Source: Pseudomonas rhodesiae
GTDB lineage: Bacteria > Pseudomonadota > Gammaproteobacteria > Pseudomonadales > Pseudomonadaceae
Reading direction: 5' to 3'
Assembly (NCBI RefSeq): GCF_007858255.1
Contig: NZ_VFEU01000004.1
Coordinates: forward strand, 248,001 to 312,000
Length of the DNA: 64,000 bases
The stretch's first letter is position 1. Every line of letters begins with the position of its first letter. A model generated the notes under the pieces. The model made no database searches. It worked only from the letters and a program-made list of their open reading frames with translations, and was not told the origin of the DNA. The position numbers and the translations under genes are program-made. This document shows positions 38,076 through 47,362 of the stretch, piece by piece.

Positions 38076-39200
38076 CTACGCCTGCCGATACGGCAGCGCC
38101 GCCCTCGCCTCTTCGGCATAGGCCAAAACGCCTACCCGTTCGCGCTCGAGAAAATCCTCTACCGCCTTTTTCAAGCCCGGATGCCGCAGGTAGTGCCATG
38201 ACCGCGTGATCACCGGCTCGAACCCACGGATCAGTTTGTGCTCACCCTGGGCGCCGGCGTCGAAACGTCGAAGGCCGTGAGCGATGGCGTAGTCCATGCC
38301 CTGGTAGAAACAGGTTTCGAAATGCAGGCGGTCGAATTCCGCCAGGCAGCCCCAATAGCGGCCGTAGAAGCTGTCGCCGCCGATCAGGCTGAAAGCCATG
38401 GCCACCGGGCGTGTGCCCTGCTTGGCCAATACCACGCGGATTGCCTCGGGCATACGTTCGGCCAGCAGGCTGAAAAAGGCGCGGGTCAGGTACGGCGCCT
38501 GGCGCCGGACTGCATAGGTGTTGGCGTAACAGGCGTAGACAAAATCCCACTGCGCCTCGCTCAGTTCGTGGCCTTGCAGCCATTCGAACTCGATGCCCTG
38601 CCCCGCCACTTGCTCGCGTTCCTTACGCATCTGCTTGCGTTTGCGCGAGCTCAGGGCGTCGAGGAAATCCTGAAAGTCGCGGTAGCCGCGGTTCTGCCAG
38701 TGGAATTGACAACCCAGGCGCTGCAACCAGCCCGGTTGGCCGGCCAAGGCCTCATCAGCCAACCCGTCGGTAAAGTTGATATGCGCGCTGGAAAGCCCTT
38801 CGATTTCCAGGTAACCGGGCAGGCTGTTGAGCAGCTCGAAACCATCCTCGACGCTGGCGGCCAGCAAACGCGGGCCGCTTACCGGGCTGAACGGCACGCC
38901 TACCAGCAGTTTGGGGTAGTAATCGATACCGGCGCGCTCACAGGCATCGGCCCAGCCGTGATCGAACACGTACTCGCCATAGGAATGCCATTTGCGATAA
39001 CCGGGCAGTGCCGCCACCAGTCGATCGCCTTCCCAGTGCAGCAAATGCTCCGCTTGCCAGCCTGACTGTGGGCCCAGGCTGGCACTGTCCTCCAAAGCGC
39101 TGAGGAAGGCATGTCGCACAAAGGGCTGGGCGCTCGGCAGCAGCGCATCCCATGTCTGCGGGGCGATTTCGGACAGGCTGTCCAGGCGTTGCAACGGCAT
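38076..39200 (-). CDS. GNAT/FemAB-like acetyltransferase (DUF482 type)
   Basis: The protein has 374 residues from the ATG at 39200 with GAGG 6 bases upstream; ATG at 39206 and GTG at 39212 are alternatives. Two GNAT-like halves are present, as in peptidogalycan/FemAB proteins: YFDHGWADA-like FDHGWADACERAG early, SSRKRKQMRKERE in the middle, and FETCFYQGMDYAIAHGLRRFDAGAQGEHKLIRGFEP near the end, the DUF482 signature. The substrate is unknown. It stands alone upstream of brnTA. Confidence 0.87.
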   Translation of the reverse strand: MPLQRLDSLSEIAPQTWDALLPSAQPFVRHAFLSALEDSASLGPQSGWQAEHLLHWEGDRLVAALPGYRKWHSYGEYVFDHGWADACERAGIDYYPKLLVGVPFSPVSGPRLLAASVEDGFELLNSLPGYLEIEGLSSAHINFTDGLADEALAGQPGWLQRLGCQFHWQNRGYRDFQDFLDALSSRKRKQMRKEREQVAGQGIEFEWLQGHELSEAQWDFVYACYANTYAVRRQAPYLTRAFFSLLAERMPEAIRVVLAKQGTRPVAMAFSLIGGDSFYGRYWGCLAEFDRLHFETCFYQGMDYAIAHGLRRFDAGAQGEHKLIRGFEPVITRSWHYLRHPGLKKAVEDFLERERVGVLAYAEEARAALPYRQA

Positions 39201-39375
39201 CGGCATCCTCACTACATCATGGCGTGAAAGCTTCGCGAGTATCGCTTATCGCCGCGACCAGCACACCCTCGAATCGCCGGACAAGGCTCTAAACCAATAG
39301 TTCCACGCCCGAACAATTTGTCACCGACATGACATTACTTTGCCACTGTTCCGTCATAAACCACCGCGATACTGA

Positions 39376-39420
39376 CGCCTGTTTTTAGAGCGCCTGGTTC
39401 TAGCAGGCGGTTATTTTTTC
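39376..39420 (+). promoter_or_regulatory. Possible attenuator in the porin leader
   Basis: CGCCTG at 39391-39396 pairs with CAGGCG at 39404-39409, and TTATTTTTT follows, a terminator shape 65 bases before the porin ATG. A second CGCCTG at 39376-39381 can pair with the same CAGGCG, giving two exclusive folds. It could also simply terminate a short upstream transcript. Confidence 0.4.
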
Positions 39421-39484
39421 CGTCCGTCAACGGTCGGTTGTGTCCTGGATGGTTTGCCATCCCTCCCCACTTTCGGAGATTGAT

Positions 39485-40807
39485 ATGCGTCTTGCTTCCA
39501 CTAAAACTGCGGCGGTCCTGTGTGGCGGCCTGTTGCTGGCCCTGAGCGTTCCGGCCAGCGCCGCAGTCGACGCTAAATTGCTCGACATGCTCAAGGCCAA
39601 CGGCCAGATCACTGCGGCGCAGTACACCGAACTGCAAAACGAGTTGGCCAAAGACCAGAAAGAACAGCAGATCGCACGGCAAGCTCAACAAGAGACCAAC
39701 GAACAGATCGCGGCCACCGCCAAGAAAGCCAACGAACTGAGCGTGTTCGACCAGAAGCTGGCCTGGGCCGCCAAGACGCAGTTCAAGGGTGATGTACGCT
39801 TCCGTCAGGAAACCATCAAGATCGACGGCGAACCCAACAACGGCGGGCGTGACAAGGATCGTCAGCGCATCCGTGCGCGTCTGGGCGCTTACACTGAGAT
39901 CAACCCGCAAGTGGACACCGGCATCCGTATCGCCACCGGCGGCGGCGACGACGCGCGCTCCACCAACCAGGATCAGGATGGCTACTTCGACAAGAAGTCG
40001 ATCTGGCTGGACCTGGGCTACATCGACTACCACCCCGACCAGATCAAGAACCTGCACGTGATCGGCGGCAAGATGCTGCAACCGTGGGTCAACATGGGCG
40101 ATGTGATCTGGGATAGCGATATCAACCCTGAAGGCCTGGCCCTGACCTACAAGTACCCGCTGGGCAGCAGCGCCGAGCTGTTCGGCAGCATTGGTAACTA
40201 CAACCTCAAAGACAACGTCGACGGCGACGGCGTGCAATTCCGCCACGACCTGCGCTTGACCGCCGGCCAGTTGGGCTCGCGTTTCTCGCTGACCGACAAC
40301 CTGAAACTGACCGTGGGCGGCAGCGTCTACGCCTATCAGAACGATGAGGACAGCCGCTGCACCACGACCACCACGCCGTGCGCGCTGGCGGTCAACGGTA
40401 ACTCGGCCAACGAAGAATTCCGCCTGTACGAAGGTTTCAGCCAACTGGACATCGGCGGCCTGGCCGTACCGCTGTCGCTGTACGGTCAATACGTGAAAAA
40501 CAACGACGCCTCCACCGATCAGGACACCGCCTGGTTGCTGGGCGCCAAGTCCAAGGTGTTCGGTTTCAACCTGGACTACAACTACCGCGACACCCAGCGT
40601 AACGCCGTGGTCGGCGCCTTCACCGACTCGGACTTCGCCAACGGCACCACCGGTTCGCGCGGTCACAAGTTCAAAGTGGGTTACGACATCGACAAGAACT
40701 TCGCGGTCGGTGCCACGTACTTCCTGACCAAGGCGGATTTCTCCAGCCGTACCCAGCGCGACGCCGACACCAACACCCTGCAGTTGGATGCCGAAGCCAA
40801 GTTCTGA
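39485..40807 (+). CDS. Putative outer-membrane porin (Porin_5 type)
   Basis: The protein has 440 residues, with GGAG a few bases before the ATG. A signal peptide of about 26 ends at PASAAVDA. A coiled-coil stretch (residues 30-85: LLDMLKANGQITAAQYTELQ and following) precedes a beta-barrel ending in LQLDAEAKF. The coiled coil may trimerise in the periplasm or touch peptidoglycan. The barrel begins WAAKTQFKGDVRFRQETIK. The substrate is unknown. The gene probably forms its own unit between a leader hairpin and a trailing hairpin. Confidence 0.86.
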   Translation: MRLASTKTAAVLCGGLLLALSVPASAAVDAKLLDMLKANGQITAAQYTELQNELAKDQKEQQIARQAQQETNEQIAATAKKANELSVFDQKLAWAAKTQFKGDVRFRQETIKIDGEPNNGGRDKDRQRIRARLGAYTEINPQVDTGIRIATGGGDDARSTNQDQDGYFDKKSIWLDLGYIDYHPDQIKNLHVIGGKMLQPWVNMGDVIWDSDINPEGLALTYKYPLGSSAELFGSIGNYNLKDNVDGDGVQFRHDLRLTAGQLGSRFSLTDNLKLTVGGSVYAYQNDEDSRCTTTTTPCALAVNGNSANEEFRLYEGFSQLDIGGLAVPLSLYGQYVKNNDASTDQDTAWLLGAKSKVFGFNLDYNYRDTQRNAVVGAFTDSDFANGTTGSRGHKFKVGYDIDKNFAVGATYFLTKADFSSRTQRDADTNTLQLDAEAKF

Positions 40808-40823
40808 AGCTAGGCGCTGTAAG

Positions 40824-40846
40824 CCTCGGGCCAGGAAGGCCCGAGG
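40824..40846 (+). terminator. Hairpin after porin gene
   Basis: CCTCGGGCC and GGCCCGAGG form a 9-pair perfect stem with a 5-base loop, 16 bases after the stop. There is no T-tract; termination is probable by position. Confidence 0.6.
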
Positions 40847-40914
40847 TGGTTGTCACAGTCTGGCGTGGGCGGGGCGATCCCCATCATCCGTTCGGCTCAC
40901 CCACGCGAGCCTGT

Positions 40915-41160
40915 TTATTTCCCGTCTTTGCGATCCTTGCGCCGCTCGTCAGCGAGCCGCTGCGCCAAGGCATCCACATTCTTGACCGGCGCGTCGGGCA
41001 TCATCTTCAAGGTGGCTTGCATCAGGCGCATCTGGCGGATAAACCGGCGGCAGTTCGCGCAGAACATCAAGTGATGACGCACCATCAGGCGCTCGCGAAA
41101 GGTCAATTGCCCATCGAGATAATCACTGGAACGTGCCACTTGTTCTTTACAGGTCAGCAT
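40915..41160 (-). CDS. Zinc-binding anti-sigma factor (ZAS type)
   Basis: The protein has 81 residues. The motif His30-x3-Cys34-x2-Cys37 (HLMFCANCRRF) is the zinc anti-sigma signature, with a further Cys at position 4. No membrane segment is present, so it is cytoplasmic. The C-terminus is highly charged. Its start overlaps the end of the sigma gene by 7 bases, so the two are made together and the protein presumably holds the sigma factor. Zinc loss or oxidation is the usual release signal in the family; not shown here. Confidence 0.85.
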   Translation of the reverse strand: MLTCKEQVARSSDYLDGQLTFRERLMVRHHLMFCANCRRFIRQMRLMQATLKMMPDAPVKNVDALAQRLADERRKDRKDGK

Positions 41161-41768
41161 TCGCCGGTTTCCTCAAAATGCTCCACCGTGGCGAAGACTT
41201 TAAGCCGTGCCCGATGCAACAGCACTCGCACATTGGAGAGCGAGAGGGTCAGCAGATTACAGATTTCTTCCAACGCCAGGCCCTGGCGTTCGCGCAAGAC
41301 CAACACACTGCTTTGCAGCTCGGACAAGCTCAGCAACGTATGTTCCAGGCAGTCGCGCAGCTCGTCCTCGGTGAGTAACGCCTCCGGCGTGTCCTGGTGC
41401 CAGGCATAAGGGGCGACGGCCCAGTGACCGTCATCGGGGCTGAAACGGTCGTCGCCGATGGTGCCGTGGGGCGAAGGCAAATCGTCGAGCAGCACCTCCC
41501 GACGATTCAGCTTGTAACGGCCCTTGGCGGCATTGGCGGTGATTGTCAGCAACCAGGTCTTGAGGCTGGAACGCCCCTCGAACTTGGCCAGATTGCGCAC
41601 CACCGACAGCCAGGCGTCCTGTACCACCTCATCGGCATGGCGCTGGCCGACGATGGCATAAGCCACCGCCCGCATCGCGCTCTGATAGGTGCTGACCAGT
41701 TCTTTGTAAGCCTGCTGCTCGCCCTTGAGCAAACGTTCAAGCAGGTGCGCGTCGTCCGCTGCAGCCAT
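41154..41768 (-). CDS. ECF-type RNA polymerase sigma factor (PA3285-like)
   Basis: The protein has 204 residues. Region 2 (about 12-80) has ADEVVQDAWLSVVRNLAKFEGRSSLKTWLLTI. A longer linker follows, and then region 4 (about 140-190) with LSELQSSVLVLRERQGLALEEICNLL and SLSNVRVLLHRARLKV. The order sigma, small zinc anti-sigma and a PA3286-type synthase equals the P. aeruginosa PA3285/PA3286 neighbourhood. Target promoters are unknown; autoregulation is plausible. Confidence 0.9.
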   Translation of the reverse strand: MAAADDAHLLERLLKGEQQAYKELVSTYQSAMRAVAYAIVGQRHADEVVQDAWLSVVRNLAKFEGRSSLKTWLLTITANAAKGRYKLNRREVLLDDLPSPHGTIGDDRFSPDDGHWAVAPYAWHQDTPEALLTEDELRDCLEHTLLSLSELQSSVLVLRERQGLALEEICNLLTLSLSNVRVLLHRARLKVFATVEHFEETGEC

Positions 41769-41784
41769 TAAAGACTCCGGTTAT

Positions 41785-42906
41785 TCAGCGCTTGCGCAGG
41801 ATGACACTGCCGATCGAATAACCCGCGCCGAACGAACTGAGCACGGCAACCGAGCCCTTGGGCAAGTCGTCCTGGTAAGTGTGAAACGCAATCACGGAAC
41901 CGGCCGAACTGGTGTTGGCGTAGGTATCGAGAATCACCGGTGCCTCTTGCACCGTGGCTTCGCGACCCAGCAGTTTCTTCACGATCAGGTGGTTCATGCT
42001 CAGGTTGGCCTGGTGCAGCCAGAAGCGCTTCACATCCGCCACATTCAGCTGGTTTTCTTGCAGGTGCACGCCAATCAGTTCAGCGACCATCGGGCATACG
42101 TCGCGGAACACCTTGCGGCCTTCCTGCACGAACAGCTTGTCCGGCGCACCGATGCCTTCCGGCGCCGCGCGATTGAGAAAGCCGAAGTTGTTGCGGATGT
42201 TGTTGGAGAACTTGGTCAGCAGCTTGGTGCTGACCACGTCGAATTGATGCTCGGAGGTGGCCAGGTCGGCACGCTCCAGGATCACCGCCGTGGCGGCATC
42301 GCCGAAGATGAAATGGCTGTCGCGGTCACGAAAGTTCAGGTGACCGGTGCAAACTTCCGGGTTGACCATCAGGATCGCCCGGGCCTGGCCCAGTTGGATG
42401 CTGTTGGCGGCATTCTGGATGCCGAACGTAGCGGAAGAACAGGCCACGTTCATATCGAAACCAAAGCCTGCGATACCCAGGGCTTCCTGGACTTCAATGG
42501 CGATGGCCGGGTAAGCGCGCTGCAGGTTGGAGCAGGCGACGATCACACCGTCGATGTCGGCGGCGGTCTTACCGGCGCGTTGCAGGGCCTGTTCAGCGGC
42601 ACCGACGGCCATCTGGCAGAGCACCGACCATTCGTCGTTACTGCGCTCCGGCAGGCTCGGGGTCATGCGCTGGGGGTCGAGAATGCCGTCCTTGTCCATC
42701 ACGAAGCGGCTTTTGATACCCGATGCTTTCTCGATAAAGGCCGCGCTGGACTCGGTCAGCGCTTGCACATCGCCGCGCTCGATGGCGGCGGCGTTGTCGC
42801 TGTTGAACTGATGCACGTAGGTATTGAAAGACTGCACCAGCTCTTCGTTGGAGATGCTGTTGGCCGGGGTGTACAGGCCAGTGCCGCTGATGACGACGTT
42901 ATGCAC
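41785..42906 (-). CDS. 3-oxoacyl-ACP synthase III family enzyme (PA3286-like)
   Basis: The protein has 373 residues from GTG, with AGAGGA 6 bases upstream. Thiolase fold with the full triad: Cys in NVACSSATFGIQNA, His in RFWLHQANLSMNHL and Asn in TYANTSSAGSV. The P. aeruginosa relative PA3286 condenses octanoyl-CoA with malonyl-ACP, feeding beta-oxidation products into fatty acid synthesis. The same reaction is likely here but rests on family and order. It stops 16 bases before the ECF sigma gene on the same strand. Confidence 0.9.
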   Translation of the reverse strand: MHNVVISGTGLYTPANSISNEELVQSFNTYVHQFNSDNAAAIERGDVQALTESSAAFIEKASGIKSRFVMDKDGILDPQRMTPSLPERSNDEWSVLCQMAVGAAEQALQRAGKTAADIDGVIVACSNLQRAYPAIAIEVQEALGIAGFGFDMNVACSSATFGIQNAANSIQLGQARAILMVNPEVCTGHLNFRDRDSHFIFGDAATAVILERADLATSEHQFDVVSTKLLTKFSNNIRNNFGFLNRAAPEGIGAPDKLFVQEGRKVFRDVCPMVAELIGVHLQENQLNVADVKRFWLHQANLSMNHLIVKKLLGREATVQEAPVILDTYANTSSAGSVIAFHTYQDDLPKGSVAVLSSFGAGYSIGSVILRKR

Positions 42907-43170
42907 GGTCGTTCCTCTAAATCTGTCAGGCAGAAGATATTGGTACCGTCGTACCAAACTGTAAGTAGTCCGATTCCGCACCGCGGACACCAAACTGGCA
43001 TCGCTTTATTCCATCGCGCCGCAGACTTCTGCGACGATCCCGGCATTTATAGCGGCGAAGTTTGCCACAAACACAGGGATTTGGCGCCATCTGCCAGCGG
43101 GTTTCAATAGGAGAGAGGGCACGCCTCCTCTCCTATTTTGATCTGCCTGCCTGGCTGACCGAAAAAGCGA

Positions 43171-46100
43171 TCAGGCCTCGATCAGGCTCCACTGCTTGCT
43201 CAATCGCTTGTCGGAAATCGGCACCTTGGTTCCAAGCTGTTGGGCAAACAGTGACACGCGGTACTCCTCCAGCCACCAGCGGTACAGCTCCAGTTGCGGG
43301 TCGCGCTTGCCTTCTTGGGTGTGTTTGTTCAGGCGGTTCTGGTACTGCGTCCACAGGCCGCTGAGTTCACCGCTCCACACTCGATCTTTCTGTACCTGGC
43401 TCGGCAGCTTCTCCAGACGCAATTCGATGGCCTTGAGATAGCGCGGCAGTTCCTTGAACCATTGCGCCGGCGTTTCACGTACGAAGCCTGGGTACACCAG
43501 GTTGCTCAGTTGCTGCTTGATGTCGTTCAACGCCACGGCCTGGGCCAGGTCGATCTTGCCTTTAAAGCGCTTTTGCAGGCCGTGCCAGAGTTTCAGCACA
43601 TCCAGGGTCAGGCGCGCCAGGCGCTCGGCGTGTTCGGTCCAGCCGCTGCGCTTGCGCTCGGCCAGGGCCGCCAGGCCGGCGCCGTCGCGCGGCAGGCTGG
43701 CTTCACCTTCCAACACACAGCTGTCGAGGCTGGCCAACAGGATGTCTTCGACCAGCGCATCGATACGCCCCAGTTCGCGGTACATCAGCCCCAGTTCGGT
43801 AAGACCGGGCAACTTGCCACGCAGGAATTTCGCCGGTTCCGCCAGTTGCTGCATCAAGAGGCGCTGCAAAGCGCGACGGTGCTGGAACTCAGCCTCGGCG
43901 GCGGTTGAGAAACGCCCTTCCTTGACCGTGCCGTTCTCTTCCACCAGCGCCGGGTACACCGTCATGGACAGCCCGGCGATGTTCTGCTGGGTCTTCTCGG
44001 CCACCGCCGCGAACACCTTGGCCTCCACCGGTTGCTGGCTTTTCGCGGTCTGCGGCACGGCGAGCGCGGCTTGGCTGGCTTCGGCGAAGCGTGCGGTCAG
44101 TTCGGCCAGGTCGCGGCCTTCGCCGAGGAACTTGCCCTGGCCGTCGACCACCTCCAGATTCATCTTCAGGTGGTTTTCCACCTGCTGCGCCGCTTCGGCC
44201 CAGGCTTCGTCACTGACCCGCGCACCGGTCATGCGCAGCAGTTCGCGCCCCAGCGCCTGGGGCAGCGAGCCCTGGCCGAACTCGATACGTTGCAGCGCGG
44301 CCTTGACGAAGTCCGGCACCGGCACAAAGTTCTTGCGCAACGCTTTGGGCAGGTTGCGCACCAGCGCGATGCACTTGGCTTCGATCAACCCTGGCACCAG
44401 CCATTCCAGGCGCTCGGCGGGCAACGCCGGCAACAGCGGCGCCGGTACGCGCAAGGTCACACCGTCGCGCGGGTGGTTGGGTTCGAAGTGGTAACTCAAG
44501 GCCAGGGCCAGATCGCCCAAGTGCAAGGTGTCGGGGTAATGCGCGGCGGTGACTTCGCTGGCCTCGCGGGCCAGCACGTCCTCCTCGCGCATGATCAGCA
44601 ATTGCGGATCTTTCTGGCTGTTGATCTTGTACCAGCTGTCGAAGGTCGCCGTCTGGTGGATTTCCGCCGGCAAGCGCGCGTCGTAGAAGGCGTACAGGGT
44701 TTCTTCGTCGGCCAGGATATCGCGACGGCGGGCCTTGGCTTCCAGTTCGTCGAGCTGCTCCAGCAAGCGCTGGTTGGCGCTGAGGCACCTGGCGCGGGAC
44801 TGAATCTCGCCGCGCACCAGACCTTCGCGAATAAACAATTCCCGTGAGACGACCGGGTCGACCGGGCCGTAATGCACCGGCCGTCGACCGACCACAATCA
44901 GCCCGAACAGGGTGATTTGCTCAAAGGCCACGACCTGGCCGCGCTTCTTCTCCCAATGGGGCTCGAAGTGGTTCTTCTTGATCAAGTGCCCGGCCAGCGG
45001 CTCGATCCAGTCGGCGTCGATCTTGGCCACCATGCGCGCATACAGCTTGGTAGTTTCCACCAGTTCGGCGGTCATCAGCCATTGCGGGCGCTTTTTGCCG
45101 ATGCCCGAGGACGGGTGGATCCAGAAGCGCCGCTGACGCGCCCCCAGGTAATCGCCGTCTTCGGTCTTCTGGCCGATCTGGCTGAGCAGGCCGGACAGCA
45201 CGGCTTTGTGCAGTTTCGGGTAGTCCGCCGGGTCTTTATTGATGGCCAACTGCATATCGCGGCAAATCAGGCTCAACTGGCGATGGGAATCGCGCCACTC
45301 GCGCAGGCGCAAATAGTTGAGGAAGTTTTTGCGGCACCAGTTGCGCAGCGGGCTGGCGGTCAGTTCCTGACGCTGCTCTTCAAAGCCGCGCCACAGATTG
45401 ACCAAGCCGGCGAAGTCCGAATCCGGGTCTTTCCACTGCGCGTGGGCCTGGTCGGCGGCCTGTTGGCGCTCCGGTGGGCGCTCGCGCGGGTCCTGGATCG
45501 ACATGGCGCTGGCGACGATCAGCACTTCCTGCAAACTGCCGAGCTTGGCCGCTTCCAGCAGCATGCGGCCCATACGTGGGTCCACGGGCAGGCGCGCCAA
45601 CTGGCGGCCCAGTGGGGTCAACTGGCTGTTTCGGTCCACCGCCGACAGCTCTTGCAGCAGATTGAAACCGTCACTGATGGCCTTGCCGTCCGGCGGTTCG
45701 ATAAACGGGAAGTCGGTGATTTCGCCCAGGCGCAGGTGCAGCATTTGCAGGATCACGGCGGCGAGGTTGGTGCGCAGGATTTCCGGGTCGGTGAATTCCG
45801 GACGGCCGATAAAATCCTCTTCGCTGTACAAACGCACGCAGATGCCCGGCTCAACCCGGCCGCAGCGGCCCTTACGCTGGTTGGCGCTGGCCTGGGAAAT
45901 CGCTTCGATGGGCAGGCGCTGCACCTTGGCGCGGTAGCTGTAGCGACTGATGCGCGCCGTGCCGCTGTCGATCACATAGCGAATGCCCGGCACCGTCAGC
46001 GAGGTCTCCGCGACGTTGGTCGCCAGCACCACGCGACGGCCGGGATGGGATTGGAAGATCCGCTGCTGCTCGGCGGGCGACAGGCGCGCATACAACGGCA

Positions 46101-47082
46101 GAATCTCGGTGTGCTTGAGCTGGGCCTTGCGCAGCATGTCGGCGGCGTCGCGAATCTCGCGCTCGCCCGGCAGGAACACCAACACGTCGCCGGGGCTACG
46201 CCGTTCGCTGCGCTCGTAGGCGGCGATTTCATCGAGGGCGGCGAGGATCGCCTGGTCAACGGTGAGGTCGTCCTCGACACGGTTGCCCTCCTCGTCCTGC
46301 TCCAGGGTCAGCGGGCGGTACCACGTCTCCACCGGGAACGTACGACCCGAGACCTCCACAATGGGCGCATCGTCGAAGTGCTTGGAGAAGCGCTCCAGGT
46401 CGATGGTGGCCGAAGTGATGATCACTTTGAGGTCCGGGCGACGCGGCAACAGGGTCTTGAGGTAGCCGAGCAGGAAGTCGATGTTCAGGCTGCGTTCGTG
46501 GGCTTCGTCGACGATGATCGTGTCGTAGCGTTCCAGATAACGGTCGTTCTGGGTTTCCGCCAGCAGGATGCCGTCGGTCATCAGCTTGATCAGGGTGTTG
46601 GCGTCGCTCTGGTCTTCGAAACGGACCTGGTAACCGACCAGCGCGCCGAGGGGCGTGGCCAGTTCTTCGGCGACGCGGCTGGCCACGCTGCGCGCGGCAA
46701 TCCGGCGTGGCTGGGTATGGCCGATCAGGCCGTACTGGCCGCGACCGATCTCCAGGCAGATCTTCGGCAACTGGGTGGTCTTACCCGAGCCGGTTTCGCC
46801 GGCAATGATCAACACCTGGTGCTTGCTCAGCGCGGCCTTGATCTCATCGCGCTTGGCGGCGATGGGCAGGCTGTCGTCATAGCGGATCACTGGCAGGCTG
46901 GCGCGCCGCGCCGTCACCTGGGCACAGGAGGCCTGCATGCGCGCGACCCACTGCGCCAACTTTTCCTCGTCGGGTTTCTTGCGCAGCTCAAGCAACTGCC
47001 GGCGCAAGCGGTGGCGGTCGGCGAGCATGGCGTGATCGAGGTTTTTGAGTAGTTGGTCGATAGCGGGCGCTTGGTCAGTCAT
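43171..47082 (-). CDS. hrpA: ATP-dependent RNA helicase HrpA
   Basis: The protein has 1303 residues. The DEAH helicase core occupies about 75-430: Walker A IAGETGSGKTTQLPK, motif II DEAHERSLNIDFLLGYLKTL, motif III SATID and motif VI QRKGRCGRVEPG. The helicase-associated, ratchet-like and OB-fold domains follow (about 440-700), then the long DUF3418 C-terminal domain of HrpA. HrpA acts in mRNA processing and rescues stalled, collided ribosomes. The name is unrelated to type III secretion hrp genes. Confidence 0.96.
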   Translation of the reverse strand: MTDQAPAIDQLLKNLDHAMLADRHRLRRQLLELRKKPDEEKLAQWVARMQASCAQVTARRASLPVIRYDDSLPIAAKRDEIKAALSKHQVLIIAGETGSGKTTQLPKICLEIGRGQYGLIGHTQPRRIAARSVASRVAEELATPLGALVGYQVRFEDQSDANTLIKLMTDGILLAETQNDRYLERYDTIIVDEAHERSLNIDFLLGYLKTLLPRRPDLKVIITSATIDLERFSKHFDDAPIVEVSGRTFPVETWYRPLTLEQDEEGNRVEDDLTVDQAILAALDEIAAYERSERRSPGDVLVFLPGEREIRDAADMLRKAQLKHTEILPLYARLSPAEQQRIFQSHPGRRVVLATNVAETSLTVPGIRYVIDSGTARISRYSYRAKVQRLPIEAISQASANQRKGRCGRVEPGICVRLYSEEDFIGRPEFTDPEILRTNLAAVILQMLHLRLGEITDFPFIEPPDGKAISDGFNLLQELSAVDRNSQLTPLGRQLARLPVDPRMGRMLLEAAKLGSLQEVLIVASAMSIQDPRERPPERQQAADQAHAQWKDPDSDFAGLVNLWRGFEEQRQELTASPLRNWCRKNFLNYLRLREWRDSHRQLSLICRDMQLAINKDPADYPKLHKAVLSGLLSQIGQKTEDGDYLGARQRRFWIHPSSGIGKKRPQWLMTAELVETTKLYARMVAKIDADWIEPLAGHLIKKNHFEPHWEKKRGQVVAFEQITLFGLIVVGRRPVHYGPVDPVVSRELFIREGLVRGEIQSRARCLSANQRLLEQLDELEAKARRRDILADEETLYAFYDARLPAEIHQTATFDSWYKINSQKDPQLLIMREEDVLAREASEVTAAHYPDTLHLGDLALALSYHFEPNHPRDGVTLRVPAPLLPALPAERLEWLVPGLIEAKCIALVRNLPKALRKNFVPVPDFVKAALQRIEFGQGSLPQALGRELLRMTGARVSDEAWAEAAQQVENHLKMNLEVVDGQGKFLGEGRDLAELTARFAEASQAALAVPQTAKSQQPVEAKVFAAVAEKTQQNIAGLSMTVYPALVEENGTVKEGRFSTAAEAEFQHRRALQRLLMQQLAEPAKFLRGKLPGLTELGLMYRELGRIDALVEDILLASLDSCVLEGEASLPRDGAGLAALAERKRSGWTEHAERLARLTLDVLKLWHGLQKRFKGKIDLAQAVALNDIKQQLSNLVYPGFVRETPAQWFKELPRYLKAIELRLEKLPSQVQKDRVWSGELSGLWTQYQNRLNKHTQEGKRDPQLELYRWWLEEYRVSLFAQQLGTKVPISDKRLSKQWSLIEA

Positions 47083-47298
47083 CAGGGCGGCAAGGGTCTT
47101 TTGGGTGAGGCAGGTGAGGCCTGCGCAGCGTAAGTCATCAGAGAGGGCGGGATTGTCGCAGATTTCGACCAGTATGGAGACGGTCAGTCAATTACGACTG
47201 CGCTGACTTACCGCCGACGACGATATTTACTACGCCACTGAGTAGATCACTCTGTCGTCTTAATGGCAGAAGTCCGATGGGATAGATGGCATGCGAAC

Positions 47299-47311
47299 GG
47301 TTCAATGAACC
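47299..47311. promoter_or_regulatory. Short perfect palindrome upstream of the PPxY gene
   Basis: GGTTCA and TGAACC flank a single A, about 52 bases before the ATG of the proline-rich ORF. It could be an operator; no binding protein can be named. Confidence 0.35.
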
Positions 47312-47362
47312 TTCCAGACACCTCTGGCCAACCTTCATTTTTCAACGTGAACCGGAGTTTCC

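Noticed and set aside
43106..43137. Hairpin AATAGGAGAG/CTCTCCTATT after hrpA as a terminator
   Set aside because: On the hrpA strand no T-tract follows; on the other strand TTTT follows but no gene precedes. It is left unassigned.
43171..47082. hrpA as a type III secretion (Hrp pilus) gene
   Set aside because: The 1303-residue DEAH helicase motifs show it is the RNA helicase HrpA; the shared name is accidental.
47306..47334. HrpL-type box (TGAACC, 16 bases, CCAACCT) before the PPxY gene
   Set aside because: It differs from the GGAACC-N15/16-CCACnnA consensus at the first base and in the second half, and no type III secretion gene lies in the window; it is not used as evidence.
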